This document shows, one piece after another, positions 11,668-25,034 of a stretch of 64,000 bases of DNA. This DNA is from Papio anubis (taxonomy: Eukaryota; Chordata; Mammalia; Primates; Cercopithecidae): the NCBI RefSeq assembly GCF_008728515.1, contig NC_044985.1:79646155-79710154 (forward strand), read 5' to 3'. How positions within the stretch are numbered: position 1 is the first letter of the stretch; each line of letters begins with the position of its first letter. The position numbers and the translations under genes were made by a program. The notes under the pieces are model-generated. The model was given only the letters and a program-made list of their open reading frames with translations. It had not been told where the DNA came from and made no database searches.

Positions 11668-11956
11668 ATCACATGTGATGGCCCATGCCTATAATCCCAA
11701 CACTTTGGGAGGCTGAGTCAGGAGGATTGCTTGAGTCCAGGAGTTTGAGACCAGCCTGGGCAACACAGTGAGACCTTGTCTCTACAAAAATGAATAAAAT
11801 TAGCTGGGCACATGCCTGTAGTCCCAGCTACTCAGGAGGCTAAAGCACGAGAAACACTTGAACCTGGGAAGCAGAGGCTGCAGTGAGCCAGGATCGCACC
11901 ACTGCACTCCTCCCTGGGTGACACAGCAAGGCCCTGTTTCCAGAAAAAAAAAAAAA
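11668..11956 (+). mobile_element. Old Alu, forward orientation
   Basis: Diverged Alu (cctataatcccaacactttg ... aaaaaaaaaaaaa) inserted into L1 ORF2. Confidence 0.9.
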
Positions 11957-13115
11957 TAACGGGATTATCTCCATTCCATGAGCAGGTAGAATCTACCTCA
12001 GGAATTCGAGGTTGGTTCAATATATGAAAACCAATGTAATATACCATATTAATAGAATGAAAGGGAAAATCCCATGATTATCTCAATAGATTCAAAAAGC
12101 ATTTACAAAATCTAATACTGCATGATAAAAAAAAAACATGTCTGCTCTTGCTGCTTCTATTCAGCATTGCACTGGAGGGTCTAACCAGGGGAATTAGCTA
12201 AGAAAAGGAAAAAAAAAATAACCAGATAGGAAAGGAAGAAGTAAACTGTCTCTATTTGCAGATGATATGATCTTATATATAGAAAGCCATAAAGAATCCA
12301 CACACAAAAACCATTAAAGCTAATAAATAAGTTTAGTAAGGTTGTAGAATACAAGATCTATATGTAAAATTCAGTTGTATTTCTACACACCAGCAATAAA
12401 TAATCTGAAGATGAAATTGAGACAACCATTCCATTTACATAGCATCAAGAAGAATAAAATACTTAGAAAAAAATTAAACCAAAAAATGTAAATACATTTT
12501 TGTATTTACATTTGGTATTTCGAGAGAACTAAATAAATGGAAAGACATCCTGTGTTCATGAATTGAAAGACTTAACATTATTAAGATGTCAATACTCCCA
12601 AAATTAATGCACAGATTTAATGCATTCCCTATTAAAATCCCAATGGCATTTTTTAAAAAAAGGACAAGTTGATGCTAAAATGCATATAAAATACAAAGGA
12701 CTCAGAACAACAACAATTTTTCAACTCAGAAAAATAAGAACGAAATTGGAGGACCCACACTTCCTTATCTCAAAACTTACTACAAAACGGTTTGGTACTG
12801 GCATAAAGACAAATAGGCCAATGAAACAGAATAGAGAGCCCAGAAATAAACCCTCACATATATGCTCAAATGATTTTCAGCAAAGGTGCTAAGACAACTC
12901 AATGAGAAGAGTCTTGCAAAATGATGCTCAGACTACCAGGTATCCATATGCAAAATAATGAATTTGGGCTCCTATCTCAGACCATGTGTAAGTTAAAATG
13001 AATTTGGTTTGTAAAGGTCAAAAAGGCCTAACTGTAGGAGCTAAAACTATAGAACAATTCATTCTGTTTACCACACAGGTAAACAGGTAAATCTTGGTGG
13101 CTTTGGATATGATAC

Positions 13116-13472
13116 TGATATGGTTTAGCTGTGTCTCCACCCAAATCTCACCTTGAATTGTAATAATCTCCATGTGTCAAAGCTGAGGCCAGTGGAGATA
13201 ACTGAATCATGGGGGCAGTTTCTCCCATACTCTTCTTGTGGTTGTGAATAAGTCTCGTGAGATTTGATGGTTTTAAAAATGGGATTTCCCCTACACATGC
13301 CCTCTTGCCTGTCGCCATGTAGGACAGGGCTTTGCTCCTTATTCACCTTCCACCATGATTGTGAGGCCTCCCCAGCCATGTGGAACTGTGAGAGCCAATT
13401 CAACCTCTTTCCTTTATAAATTACCCAGTCTCAGGTATGTCTTTATTAACAGTGTGAGAACAGATTAATACA
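13116..13472 (+). mobile_element. Solo MaLR LTR (THE1/MST type)
   Basis: A 357-bp LTR beginning tgatatggtttagctgtgtc and ending gattaataca, flanked by the 5-bp target duplication GATAC (13111-13115 and 13473-13477). It contains the usual tcctttataaattacccagt region near its 3' end. No internal retroviral-like sequence, so it is a recombined solo LTR inserted in L1. Confidence 0.92.
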
Positions 13473-14190
13473 GATACCAAAAGGCACAAGCAACCAAAGA
13501 AAAAACATAAATCAGACTTCATTAATATCAAAAATATTTGTGCTTCAAAGGACACTATCAATAGAAATATTTGCAAATCATATAATTGATAAGAATCTAG
13601 TATCCAGAATATACAAAGAACTCTTAAACCTCAACAACAAAATATCAGATATTTTACATGTCAATAATAAAAATCAGACAACCCAGTACAAAATGAGCAA
13701 AGGGTTTGAATAGACATTTTCCAAAAACGACAAATAGACAATAAGCCCATAAACAGATACTCAACATTATTGGTCATTAGGGAAATGCAAGTCAAAATCA
13801 CAGTGAGATACAACTTCATAACCATGAGGGTGGCTACAAGCAGAAAGATAGACAATAACAAGTGTTGGAGAGTATGTGTAGCAATTGGAATCCTCATAAA
13901 TTATTAGGAATGTGAAATCTTATAGTCACTTTGGAAAACAGTGCAAGTGTTCCTCAAAAAGTTAGAATTACCATATAACCTAGCAATTTCACTCCTAGGT
14001 ATACAGTCAAGAGAACTTAAAAATGTATTTATACAAAATAAGTTGTTCATAGCAAAAACAGCCAAAAAGTGGAAACAACCCAAATGTCTATCACCTGATG
14101 ACTGGATAAATAAAATGTCTTATATCCATACAATGAAATATCATTTGGCCATGAGAAGATATGACATACTGATACATGCTATAATATGAA

Positions 14191-14320
14191 TGAACTTTGA
14201 AAACGTTATGTTTCCTGTAAGAAGCCAGGCATAAATGACCATATATGAATACATATATGAACTTTGAAAACATTATGCTTCCTGTAAGAAGCCAGGCAAA
14301 ATGACCATTTCATACTGAGA
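14191..14320. repeat. 67-bp tandem duplication inside L1
   Basis: tgaactttgaaaac starts at 14191 and again at 14258. Both copies continue through tcctgtaagaagccaggc. Confidence 0.85.
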
Positions 14321-14441
14321 CGAAATGTCCAGAGTAGGGAAATTCACAGGGACAAAAAATATATTAGTATAGTTACCAGGCACCTTTGGGTGGAAGAATG
14401 GGAAATGACTGCTAACAGGTACAGAGTTTCTTTCTAGGGAA

Positions 14442-14857
14442 CATTAAGTCATTCTTGTGTTGCTATAAAGAAATATCTGAGACTGGGTAATTTATAAAGA
14501 AAAGAGGTTTAATTGGCTCATGATTCTACAGGCTGCACCAGCATGGTTCTAGCATCTGATTCCAGTGAAGTCCTCAGGAACATTATAATTACGGTGGAAG
14601 GTGAAGGGGGAACAGTCATGTCACATGGCCAGAGCCAGTGCAAGAGAGCAAGGAGGAAGGTGCCACACATTTTAAACAACCAGATCTTGTGTGAACTCAG
14701 AGCAAGAACTCACTTACTATTACGAGGACAGAACCAAGATATTAATGAGTGATCTGCCCCCATGACCAAAACACCTCCCACCAGGCCACACCTCCAACAC
14801 TGGGGATTACGTTTCAATATGGGATTTGGAGGGGACAAGCATCCAAACTATATTGCA
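14442..14857 (-). mobile_element. MaLR LTR (MST/THE1 type), reverse orientation
   Basis: Antisense LTR: gctataaagaaatatctgag, gactgggtaatttataaaga near the left edge and ccaaactatatt at the right. It is inserted in the L1 mosaic, opposite in orientation to the 13116 LTR. Confidence 0.88.
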
Positions 14858-15644
14858 TGGTGAAAATGAAAATGTTCTGGAATTAGGGGTGATGGTTGCA
14901 CAACCTTGCAAGTATATTATCAGCTACTGAACTGTACACATTAAAGTAGTGATTTTTATGGTAAATGAATTATTTCTCAATAAAAAGGAATAGCAATACA
15001 TTGGGTATCCCTGGAAGCAGAGCTAAAATTTCATGCTTTCCTATATGAAATTTCAAAAGAGAACAAAAAAGTCCCAAGGTTTTCAACTTGGCCTCGTAAT
15101 GGTTCACAACAGGAAGAGTAGCAGATTTGGAAGGAGAATAAGCATTGCTAGGGACATGCTGAGATCCATGACATTGAACTAAAGATATTCAGTGTTACAT
15201 TGGGTCTGAGCAAAGACGTGTTGAGGAATACCTAAAAGCACAGGCAAGAAAGGCAAAAATTAACAAACAGGATAACATCAAGCTAAAAAGCTTTGCATAG
15301 CAAAGGAAACTATCTAGACAGAGTAAAGAGACAACCTACAGAATGGGAAAAAAATGTCTGCGAATTATTCATTGTACAAAGGATTAATAACCAGAATACA
15401 TAGAGAACTCAAACAACTCAACAGCAAAAATCCAAATAATCTCACTAAAAATGGGCAAACTGATCTAAATAAACATTTCCCAAAATAAAACGTACAAATA
15501 GCCAACAGGTATATGAAGAATGCCCAACATTCCTATTCATCAAGGAAATGCAAATCAAAAGCACACCGAGATATCATCTCACTCCAGTTAAAATGGCTAC
15601 TATTAAAATACAAAAAATAATAGATGCTGGCAAGGATGCAGAGA

Positions 15645-15728
15645 AAGAACTCTTTCCTTCCTTCCTCCCTCCGTCCATCCCTCCCTCCCTGCTTTCTCTC
15701 TCTCTCTTTCTCTCTTTCTTTTTTTCTT
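15645..15728. repeat. Pyrimidine microsatellite (CCTT/CTCT)
   Basis: Run of ttcctccctcc, ctccctccct, then tctctctttc, continuous with the T-tail of the reverse Alu. It is probably the expanded Alu tail. Confidence 0.85.
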
Positions 15729-16007
15729 GAGCCAGAGTCTCGCTTAGTCACCCAGGCTTGAGTGCAGTGGTGTGATCTTGGCTCACTGCAACCTCTGCCT
15801 CCCAGGTTCAAGCAATTCTTCCACCTCAGCCTCCCAAGTAGCTGGGATTACAGGTGTGCGCCACCACACCCTGCTAATTTTTGTATTTTTAGTAGAGATA
15901 GGGTTTCACCATGTTGATTGGTGGTTTCAAACTCCCAACCTCAAGTGATCCACCCACCTCAGTCTCCCGAAGTGCTGCGATTGTAGGTGTGAGCCACCAT
16001 CCCTGGC
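15718..16007 (-). mobile_element. Alu, reverse orientation
   Basis: tttttcttgagccagagtct through gagccaccatccctggc. Inserted in L1. Confidence 0.93.
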
Positions 16008-16264
16008 AAAAAGGGGAACTTTCATACACTGTTGGGAACACAAATTTGTGCGTCCACTATAGACAACACTATGGAGGTTCTCAAAAAACTAAAATTACAA
16101 CTACCATGTAATTCAGCAATTCCACTGCTGGGTATATACCCCAAAGAAAGGAAATCAATATATCAAAGAGATAGCTGCACTCCCATGTTTATTGCAGCAC
16201 TATTCGCAATAGCCAAAATACAGAATCAACCTGGGCCCATCAGTGGGTGAATAGATAAAGAAAA

Positions 16265-16375
16265 TGTAGTGTGTGTATGTGTGTTTGTGTATAGTATATA
16301 AAATGTAAATAAAATACAAAATGTATATAAAATATAGTATATAAAATGTAGTTTATATATACAATGGAATATTAT
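16265..16375. repeat. TG/TATA low-complexity tract in L1
   Basis: gtgtgtatgtgtgtttgtgt then repeats of tatataaaatgta. It is the expanded variable region of the L1 end-of-ORF2/3' UTR junction. Confidence 0.7.
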
Positions 16376-16875
16376 TCAGTCATAAAAATTAATATAATCC
16401 TGTCATTTGCAGCAACATGGATGAGCCTGTAGGACATCGTGTTAACTGAAATAAGTCAGGTAGATAAAGATAAATATCACATGCTCTTATTCATATGTGG
16501 AAGCTAAAAAAAAATTGATGTCATGGAGGTTGTAAGTAGAATGGTGGTTAAGAGAAGCTAGGAAGGGCAGGGATGGGATGGAAGATAAAGAGAGATTGGT
16601 TAATAGGCACAAAAATACAGTTGATAGAAGGAATAAGTTCTGGTGTTTGATAGCAATGTAATGTGACTATAGTTAACAAGAATTTATAGTATATTCCAAA
16701 ATAGCTAGAAGAGAAGATTTGGAATGCTCCCAACACAAAGAAATGATAAATGTTTGAGGTGATGGATATGCTAATTACCCTAATTGAATCATTATGCATT
16801 GTATGAATGCATCAAAATATTCCATTAATATATGTACCCTATACATACGTGCAATTATTATGTATCAATTTTAAA

Positions 16876-17894
16876 AATTGGTAAGACAGGCCTAAAGCTC
16901 AGAATACAAAATCTTGAGGCAGATGAAATCACAAAATTGTTAAGAGAATATAAAGAAGAGAGATAACAACAAAGATCTGGGGAACCCTACTTGTAGGGAA
17001 TAATAATAAGTAAAGCCAGAAAAAGATAAATGGAAGAAGAACTAGAGAAACACAGCAGCACAGAAAAGCGGGTTTCCAGAAGTCTGGGTGATAAACCACA
17101 CACTGTGAGTAAAAGTGGAAGATGAGGATGACGAAAAGGCATTTGGGTTTGGGGTAGAAGTCATAATTAATCATTTGCTAATTGTTTCTCCTCTGTGAGC
17201 TGATGCTCTGCCTTTTGGTCATGACAAACACTTTCTGGCTCACTACTTAAAGTATAGTCAGAGAGTTCTTCCCTGAGAATCAATCAGGAAGCATCAAGAG
17301 ATACAGCTAATCAATCTGCATTTCTCAGCAAAAAATAATTCAACAAACGTTTGTACTCTACTCTGTAATTTGACACCCATTGAACTAAAATTTACAGTGG
17401 TAATGTATTCCTAGGGTAGAACCCGGAAGTTACAGATCAAGATAATTTATTTGTATCCTGTACTTAAGAGGTCACTTTCTTCTCTGTAATTAATTATGGG
17501 TTTTCATTTTATCACCTCTTAACTCTGTTTTTACAGTAACTAAATACTAATATAAAATAGAAGGCTAAAGTTTTTTTCAAGTAATATCAGACAAAGAATT
17601 TTATTCTAACACATTGGAGAAGAAAGCAAGATAATAGAAATATTTTATCTCAAATTATGAAGAAATCTTTCTAAGTAACTTCTAAAAATCATGAAGCTAT
17701 GCTAGCAGTTTTATGTTCTCTGCTATCTTAAATTTGACCTAATTCTAATGTCCTGTTTACGATAACTTAATGACCCATGAGAGAAAGAATTTTCCTAAGT
17801 TGTTTCAAAGCATACCATCTGGTTGCCAGATTATGAATTATCATATGTGGCTATTCCATTCTGAAAATCCAATCCATGGAGATATTCAATTATC
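16876..17894. other. Intronic, unassigned
   Basis: 16880-17110 is purine-rich and may be an old interspersed repeat that I cannot name. The rest is AT-rich and unrecognised. Confidence 0.4.
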
Positions 17895-18200
17895 TTTTTT
17901 TTTTTTTTTTTTTTTTTTGAGACAGAGTCTCGCTCTGTGGCTCAGGCTGGAGTGGGGTGGCCGGATCTCAGCTCACTGCAAGCTCTGCCTCCCGGGTTCA
18001 TGCCATTCTCCTGGCTCAGCCTCCGGAATAGCTGGGACTACAGGCGCCCGCCACCTCGCCCGGCTAGTTTTTTGTATTTTTTAGTAGAGACGGGGTTTCA
18101 CCGTGTTAGCCAGGATGGTCTCGATCTCCTGACCTCGTGATCCGCCCGTCTCGGCCTCCCAAAGTGCTGGGATTACAGGCTTGAGCCACCGCGCCCGGCC
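17895..18200 (-). mobile_element. Young Alu, AluYR-like, reverse orientation
   Basis: A 24-base T-run, then a well-preserved Alu ending gccaccgcgcccggcc. Diagnostic-looking variants include ggcttgagccaccgc and gtggccggatctcagctcac, which I associate with Old World monkey AluYR. Target duplication ttcaattatc at 17885-17894 and 18202-18211. Confidence 0.95.
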
Positions 18201-18680
18201 CTTCAATTATCATTTGATAGGTCTGCCTTCCAGTGACATTTTTAAATTCATTTAAATGATATACATTTCCCCACCTAATCATTATTTAAACTCTTCTGCT
18301 TTCCTCATCCAAAAACAAAATGAAAGGAGGTACAGAGCCTAGTGTATTAACAGTAGATGACAAATAAATATCTGGTGAATAATGAGTAGGTAACCATTCT
18401 CTCATGGTATTCAGCACCCCTCTCAAAGGATAGGTACAAACCAGACATTTAGAAAAAAGTAACCATTTGTCATGAACATTTTAGTTTCTGCACAATCTAT
18501 GCTGTGTAGAACATCTGGACAAATATTACAGACTAAGATAATTAAACATATTATATTTAAATCATGTAGAAATGATTTAAAACATATTAAAATTGGATCT
18601 TCTAAAAGCAGTTAAAATGCAGTAGTCCACCATCATATTTTTAAACTTATGCTTTCCTACATGAAATTTCAAACCTTTAC

Positions 18681-18800
18681 ATTTTAAGTAGAGTCTCTTT
18701 GGCAGATTCCATGTGTCTCATGATAATGTTCTGAAAACTTGACAGCTCTAATGCATCCTGGCGATTATGAAATTCTTTGATATCAACTAAACGTAATTTT
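18681..18800 (-). CDS. DNAH7: DNAH7 exon, N-terminal tail
   Basis: 120-nt minus-strand exon, acceptor ctcttgcag, donor gtaaagg. It encodes KLRLVDIKEFHNRQDALELS then SFQNIIMRHMESAKETLLK, leaving AT for the Met codon completed in the next exon. The LRLVDxxEFxxRQDAL pattern and the HMESAKETLLKMWF helix read as conserved inner-arm dynein tail. No disruption is seen. The intron to the next exon is 11.1 kb and is largely L1 and MaLR material. Confidence 0.92.
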
Positions 18801-20679
18801 CTGCAAGAGATAAAATAAACAGTAATTTAACAATGACTTTTTTTGGTATTTAATATTTTATTAATTGGTCCCTTCTTAAAAATATCATATTCCTAGGTTT
18901 AATCATTAAAAAATTGTGTTCCATATAATTAAATGTTAAAGAACATGAGATATTCTAATTTTAAAAATAATTCATATAATTAAATTCAATAGGAACACAA
19001 CAAAAAATGTAACTTCACTGTGAAGTAGAAGAAAGTTGCAATAACTGGGATATGAAGAATAGTTCAAACTGCTTTTGCTTTTAAACTGTAATAATTTAAA
19101 CAGGAAAAGCGGGAGGGCTCAATGCTTCTAGGATCCACTGCTCTGAAAAAAAATTGCAGCCTCTCTGAAAAGAAAGTGGCCCTCATTTCAGGCAGCCATG
19201 GGGTGAAGGAGTCTCACATCTAATCAAGAACCTTTCGAGCCTGTCTGATTTTTTAAAGAATACAGGGATTACAGGAGTCAACAACTTTCAGTACAAACCC
19301 TCTTTTGACTACAATGTTATAGATCTTTGTTATACACATGGTTTACTCATCTAAGTATTTTCTCTGTCAGGTTAACAAAAATGAAAGATAATATTAGCAT
19401 TAGTGTCATTGTGTTCTTAAAAAAATCACATTTAATGTTTCCTTAACGACCAATGTAAAATACTGGTTAGTAAACAAAACACATTTCAAATCTATTTCCT
19501 TACATTTCTTCCACAAGCAAAAATTCATCTGAGTTATAATATACTCCATACATGACATTGATAACAATTAGGCACAAAGTAGGTATAACCATTGCTAGAG
19601 AACCAATGTGTTATTCTGCATAATTGAGCAATGTAATGTTTTAAATAAAATATGTCTAACATATAGCATAATAGTACATAGTAAACATAATCTGATCTCT
19701 TTAGCTTCCTAGTTAATGCTTTCAACATTATTTTACATTTTAAAATTGCAGCTGTAATCAGGATGCAGATGTCTGTGGTGTGAGATAGCACTGAATAAGT
19801 AGTAGTTGCAAGGGCACAAGCTCTGGAATTCACCTTGCCTTTGAGCCACCACACCAATTTTCCTTAGTTTCTTCGTATTCGATTTGAAACAGAATTCAAG
19901 GCACAGAGTACCATCTTTGATGTTTTGAGATTGAAAGGTTTTACACAGTACAGTAATTTTCCCATGAAATCTCTCCAAATAACATTGCCCATTTGGTCAA
20001 CAGGATGAACTGTTAAGAAAACAGGAAAAATACTACCAGACACTATTCTTGCTTTCTCAGGATTGTCCCTACAATAACCCAGCAGTGGAACAATAGTTTA
20101 AATCATTGGTTTAAGACAATAGAAAGGATCAGGAAAAAAGATATTACTCACTATGTGTTAGCTTCAATTTGGTTAGCAGAAGGAAATGCAAGTCTCTTTA
20201 AAAGTTTCATGATGATGAGTCTTCTAATCACCAAAATAACTTCTTGATTTCAATTTTATATTAGTAGAACCAAATAGCTTCAAATCACCCAGACCATGAA
20301 ACTCAGGATTGCCTCTGAACTCTTCCTATAAATCTTCCCATATCCAATCAGAAGTGAATTTCTGTAGACCCATCTGTCGGTCACATATCCCTCCTACCCT
20401 CACAACTGTCACTTAATGCTCACCCCAAGCTGAAACCCACCCTGACCCGTGGCTCTGTCACTGATTTTCAGGCAGGAGGAATTTCAATAGTCCTGGCTCA
20501 ATACTCTGGACTCAGCATCAAGTCAGTCTCTACCTTTGTTCTCTGGTTCTCAAAACTAATCTGCTCTCTTCTTACCAAGACCAAGTTTCCCACAGAAATC
20601 TCACTCGAACTATCTACATTTCTTGGTTGTCCCATAAAATTTTCCCTTTCTTAGGAACATGTTTTGCTTTTGCCAGTCC
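18801..20679. other. Intronic, mostly unassigned; possible MIR
   Basis: AT-rich intron. 19795-19900 (agggcacaagctctggaatt then a cctagtttcttc-like tail) resembles a MIR element, low confidence. The ORFs at 19534-19978 minus are chance. Confidence 0.4.
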
Positions 20680-21290
20680 TCCTTTTTTGTAACTTTCAAA
20701 GTAGCACACTATAGGCAGTGTCTTGCACTTGCTTTTTTCACTTAATTATCTTCTCCTGGAGACTTTTTCATATTAACACATCGAGATTTTTCTCACTCAT
20801 ATTTTATAACTACATAATACTCCATTGTGTATAGTATAACTTATTTAACTAGACTATCAATGGATGCTGGCTTGTTTCCAGTCTCTTATAAACAAATACC
20901 ATAAATAGCATTATAACTATATAACTTCTTGCATTCTCGGGTACATCTGTACAATACTTATCCAAAAGTGAAATTGCTGGATTCAAGTGTTACCTGCAAT
21001 TTGTAATTTTGATAGGTATGGCTGGGATTCCCTCAAAAGGGAGCCCATTTCTTCAAGCCTTACTAACAAAATGGGCTATCAAATTTTGTAATTTGTGGGG
21101 AAAATGGTTTCTCAGTATAGTTTTAATTTCAATCTCTTTACATTTCTTGTATTATGAGTTAGGTTAAGCATCTTTTTAACATGTTTAAAAATTATTTCAT
21201 TTGTATCCTGCGTGCTGTATGGTAAATCGATTATACTGTTCTGATCTAGTAATTTTTTTCCTGCCTAGATTCGTCTTTGTCAAATAATAA
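20680..21290 (-). mobile_element. Ancient L1 fragment, antisense
   Basis: Diverged antisense L1M-type 3' UTR: ataatactccattgtgtata, gaaattgctggattcaagtg, and ttaggttaagcatcttttta occur in the expected order. Confidence 0.65.
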
Positions 21291-22878
21291 ATTTTTAAAA
21301 GCCATTTCATCTTTTAAAATGAGCTTAACTTTCTTAGACATTTTAACTTTCTTAGACACATTCATCTATGATGATTTATATTACACTGTAATTTCTACAT
21401 TCCCTTGTGGTCTTCATATATGCACTATTTTACAACCAAAAATATTTCTTGTGTAGGGTATGACTGCATTTCAAAGCCTATCTATGACATTAAGGGGGTT
21501 CTGTAAGCGTAAATACCAATAACATGAATTTCAACATCTTTTCTAGAGAGCATCTTATCAGGTTTCCAAACTCATGCGTTTTAGAGTCACTCAGACAAGT
21601 TTTTGCATTAACATTCCCCGACCCACTGCCACACATACAGATGTCATATATTTTCAAGGTCTGCTGAGATTCAGGGTAAATGACTGCCACGGGAAGCATG
21701 CCCTTCATATTCAATGCTGCCTACTACTCTGAGAGGCAGCCCTTGTTGACTGTTCCCCCACTCTTAATACTCACACACAGGATAAAAACAACCTAGGCTT
21801 TCGAGGGCAACATAGGAGCTTGTGGAGCTTTCTTTTCACTCACAGACTGCAAGGCTTCTTTCCCATTTGTCTTTATCATGGATGCCTTGAAGTTTGCTTC
21901 AGTTGCTGCTAACATCTCTGTCACCACAACCTGGAGCCTAATTTTGGACACATACACTTTTTATTGTTTTTTAAATTTCAGCTTTGTTACTTTTTCTTCC
22001 CCCTTTTCATTTTCTTATCTCTTGCCTCCTGAAATCATCTAACAGACTAAGTCTAGCATTTTATGGACAATAGTAGGTCATGGAATCGCATCCTTCAGTG
22101 TCCAGCTCAGTGTGTTGTGAAAATGAATATAAAAGAAAACAACAACTTGTGGTGGTGTTTTGAAAATGAAATGTACTAATGTATGGAAACATAATTTGTG
22201 AAAGTGATACACATGACCTCATGACTGCAAGCAAAATTAGATCATGGGCGTTGTCAGCTGGAAGAGGTATTTGAGCTCCAGTATTCAAAAAAAAAGAAAT
22301 GAAAAAAACATGGGGCAATGAAGTAGACTCTGCCTACTTAGTATAAGTCAAATTAAGCAGACAAAGAAATCCATACTGTACAATGGAAAGATGGAAGAAT
22401 GTATTTCCTAGAAGTATGTATTGTGAAATCTAAAGCCAGTTTTAAGGATCCTAGCCCATTCTCTGAAGTCACCAGAGGCCCCTGAAGTATGTAGAAGGTC
22501 AGAATACGTGTTAGAAACCCTGTATAATCCCATTACATTCTGCAGACCTGGGTTCATTCAGCAAAGTAAGCCAAGTCTGTAAGTTCAGAGAGTTCCACAG
22601 TGTGCAACTGAAAATGAAGAGGGGAGGGAAAAATAAACTCAAATAATTGACCCATATGGAGGACGCAGAGCTTCCTAGAAAGGCACTGGAGTGAAACTTC
22701 ATGCCCAAGTTTTCCTCCCAAAAGGGAATCACTCAAAATTTATAAAGAAATTCTGCTATAAAGAAGAAATGAGAGGGAATTCTGTAAACCGAAAATCTAC
22801 ATAAAAAGTACAAACTCTTACTGACATATATACACAAGATTGAATATTGAAAGATACGTAGGATATGAGCAAAAGTGC
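21291..22878. other. Intronic, unassigned
   Basis: Mixed-composition intron. Minus-strand ORFs at 21490-21714, 22061-22318 and 22511-22736 have no known domains and no supporting splice context. Part may be an unrecognised old LTR. Confidence 0.4.
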
Positions 22879-23202
22879 TTTTTTTTTTTTTTTTTTTTTT
22901 TTTTGGAGTTGGAGTCTCACTGTGTCACCCAAGCTGGAGTGCAGTGGCGTGATCTCAGCGATCTCGGCTCACTGCGACCTCTGCCTTCCGGTTCAAGCAA
23001 TTCTCCTAATTCTCCTGCCTCATCCTCCCGAGTAGCTGGGATTACAGGCACCTGCCACCACACCTAGCTAATTTTTGTATTTCTAGTAGAGACGAGGTTT
23101 CACTATCTTGGGCAGGCTGGTCTTGAACTCCTGACCTTGTGATCCACCCACCTCGGCTTCCCAAAGTGCTAGGAGTACAGGCGTGGGCCACAACACCCAG
23201 CC
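22879..23202 (-). mobile_element. Alu, reverse orientation
   Basis: T-run of about 25 then gttggagtctcactgtgtca, full length with small internal duplications (gatctcagcgatctcggctc; ctcctaattctcctgcctc). Target duplication aaagtgctt on both sides. Confidence 0.95.
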
Positions 23203-23459
23203 TCAAAGTGCTTCTTAATTTAATGACACATGTATATTTTCTAAAATTAATATAAAAACTTAATATATTCCAATCAGAACATTGACAATTTTTCTGTCTT
23301 TCCATCTTTCTTTTGAATTAAATAAAATAGGCTAAAACCTAATAAGGAAAAGTAAATGTTTAAAAAATAGCCAAGAAGAGTATAAAAAATAGAGTTGGGA
23401 TTCCTCTCACCAAATATAAGCACATACCACAGAGTCACCCACTGTACTTGTACAGAAAG

Positions 23460-24845
23460 AGATTCAAAGATGACAGGAAAAAAATTAGAGAATCCAGAAA
23501 GACATTCTGATTACTATAAATTCTGTAGATTTCTATAGATTGAAGAGTTAATCCATGACAAAGGTGATAGTTCCATTAAGGGGGAAAAGGTAGATTGTTT
23601 AAGAAATTATGCTGGCACAACTGGCTATCTGGAAGAAAATAAAGATGAATTTCATTCTACATCATAGGTAACAATAACCTTCAGTGGTCAAAAAACTAAA
23701 ATGCTAAAAAAAAAAAAAAATTTACTAGTTAGCCAGGAAGATCTCATACGCAATTTACTAAATAAGGAGACCTTCTTGACAAAGACTAGGAGAATTCAGA
23801 AGAAAACAGAGATATATTTAACAGTATAAAAAATTTTTAATTTCCAAGTGTCAAAGGAAACTATAAACTCAGTCAACGGACAAATTATAAACCTGAGTTT
23901 TAGCAGTTGTTGGATTTGTTTCAGGTACTAGACACAGAAGTAAAACTTCTATTATTCTAAGAGGTTATCAAATTGATAAGAAAAGAGGAAGAACCAACAA
24001 AACATTGACAAAGATATAAGTAGAGAATTCAAAAATTCAAATAACTAACAAATACATAAAAAGATGTTCAAATTCCCTAGTAGTCTAGCAAAGGAAAATG
24101 GAAGTAATGATGATATAGCATTTTATATTGATTGACAAATAGTGTAATACACATAGTTAGAATTTTAGGGAAAGAAGTTCTCATTTACTGTTGGTAAAAA
24201 TGTAAAGTATCAAACATTTCTGGGAAAAAATCCGGCAAAATATACTAAAATAAAAACATAAATATGCTATGATCTAGATACCCACTTTTGCAACTCTATC
24301 CCATGTAAACAGAGGGACCAGTGAATAGTAACACATGTACAACGTTATTTCCTGATGCATTATTCATAGTATCAGAAACTGAAGCAAAATGAATGTCCTT
24401 GGAATTCAAAGTAATTCAAGATAACACAGAAAAGGAATTCAGAATTCTATAAGATAAATTTAACAAAGAGATCGAAATAATTAAAACAAATAAAGCAGAA
24501 ATTCTGGAGTTGAAAAACACAATTGACATGCTAAAGAATGCATCGGAGTCCATTAACAACAGAATTAGGTTAATGGGTACAAGAAAATATATAGTTAGAA
24601 TGAATGAGACCTAGTATTTGATAGCACAACAGGAGGACTATAGTCAATAATATTTTAATTGTACATTTAAAAATAACTAAATGAGTATAACTGGATTGTT
24701 TGTAACACAAGGAAAAATGCTTGAGGGGACGGACACCAAACTTTCCATAGTGTGATTATTCCTCATTGCATGCCTCTCCCAAAATATCTCATGTACCCCA
24801 TAAATATATACATCCACTATGTACTCAAAACATTAAAAATTTTAA
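23460..24845 (+). mobile_element. Old L1 fragments, plus strand
   Basis: 23460-24405 resembles an L1M 3' end (tctcatttactgttggtaaa; gatctagatacccacttttg). 24410-24560 resembles L1 ORF1 sequence (gacatgctaaagaatgcatc) and is followed directly by an L1 3' UTR end to 24845, implying an internally deleted copy. Confidence 0.6.
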
Positions 24846-25034
24846 CATTTTAGAAAAGCAATGTTCACTTTTTGCTCTATATACTATGTTGTTTATTTAA
24901 AACCATGTTTGAATACTTACGTTAAAATGGTAATGTTTTACTTTGCAGTTAAAATAGTAAAAGAAATAATTAAGACATAGTAAAACAACTTCCCTCTATA
25001 TTTTAAAAACCTCTGTAAGGCTACATATACTCAC

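Larger units (their letters stand above)
10045..14990 (+). mobile_element. L1 mosaic, plus strand, interrupted by Alus and MaLR LTRs
   Basis: Diverged L1 ORF2 and 3' UTR sequence in forward orientation: the endonuclease-RT linker region at 10045-10315, RT region 10955-11667 and 11957-13115, later ORF2 13478-14440, and an L1M-type terminus 14858-14990 (gatggttgcacaaccttgca). It is interrupted by Alus at 10316, 10643 and 11668 and LTRs at 13116 and about 14442. All frames are broken. More than one L1 insertion may be merged here. Confidence 0.75.
15205..16875 (+). mobile_element. L1 3' portion, plus strand
   Basis: L1 end-of-ORF2 and 3' UTR (gaaatgcaaatcaaaagcac; tgctgggtatataccccaaa), ending in the AT-rich 3' terminus near 16870. 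Split by a pyrimidine microsatellite and an Alu at 15645-16007. Younger-looking than the neighbouring L1M pieces. Confidence 0.85.
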
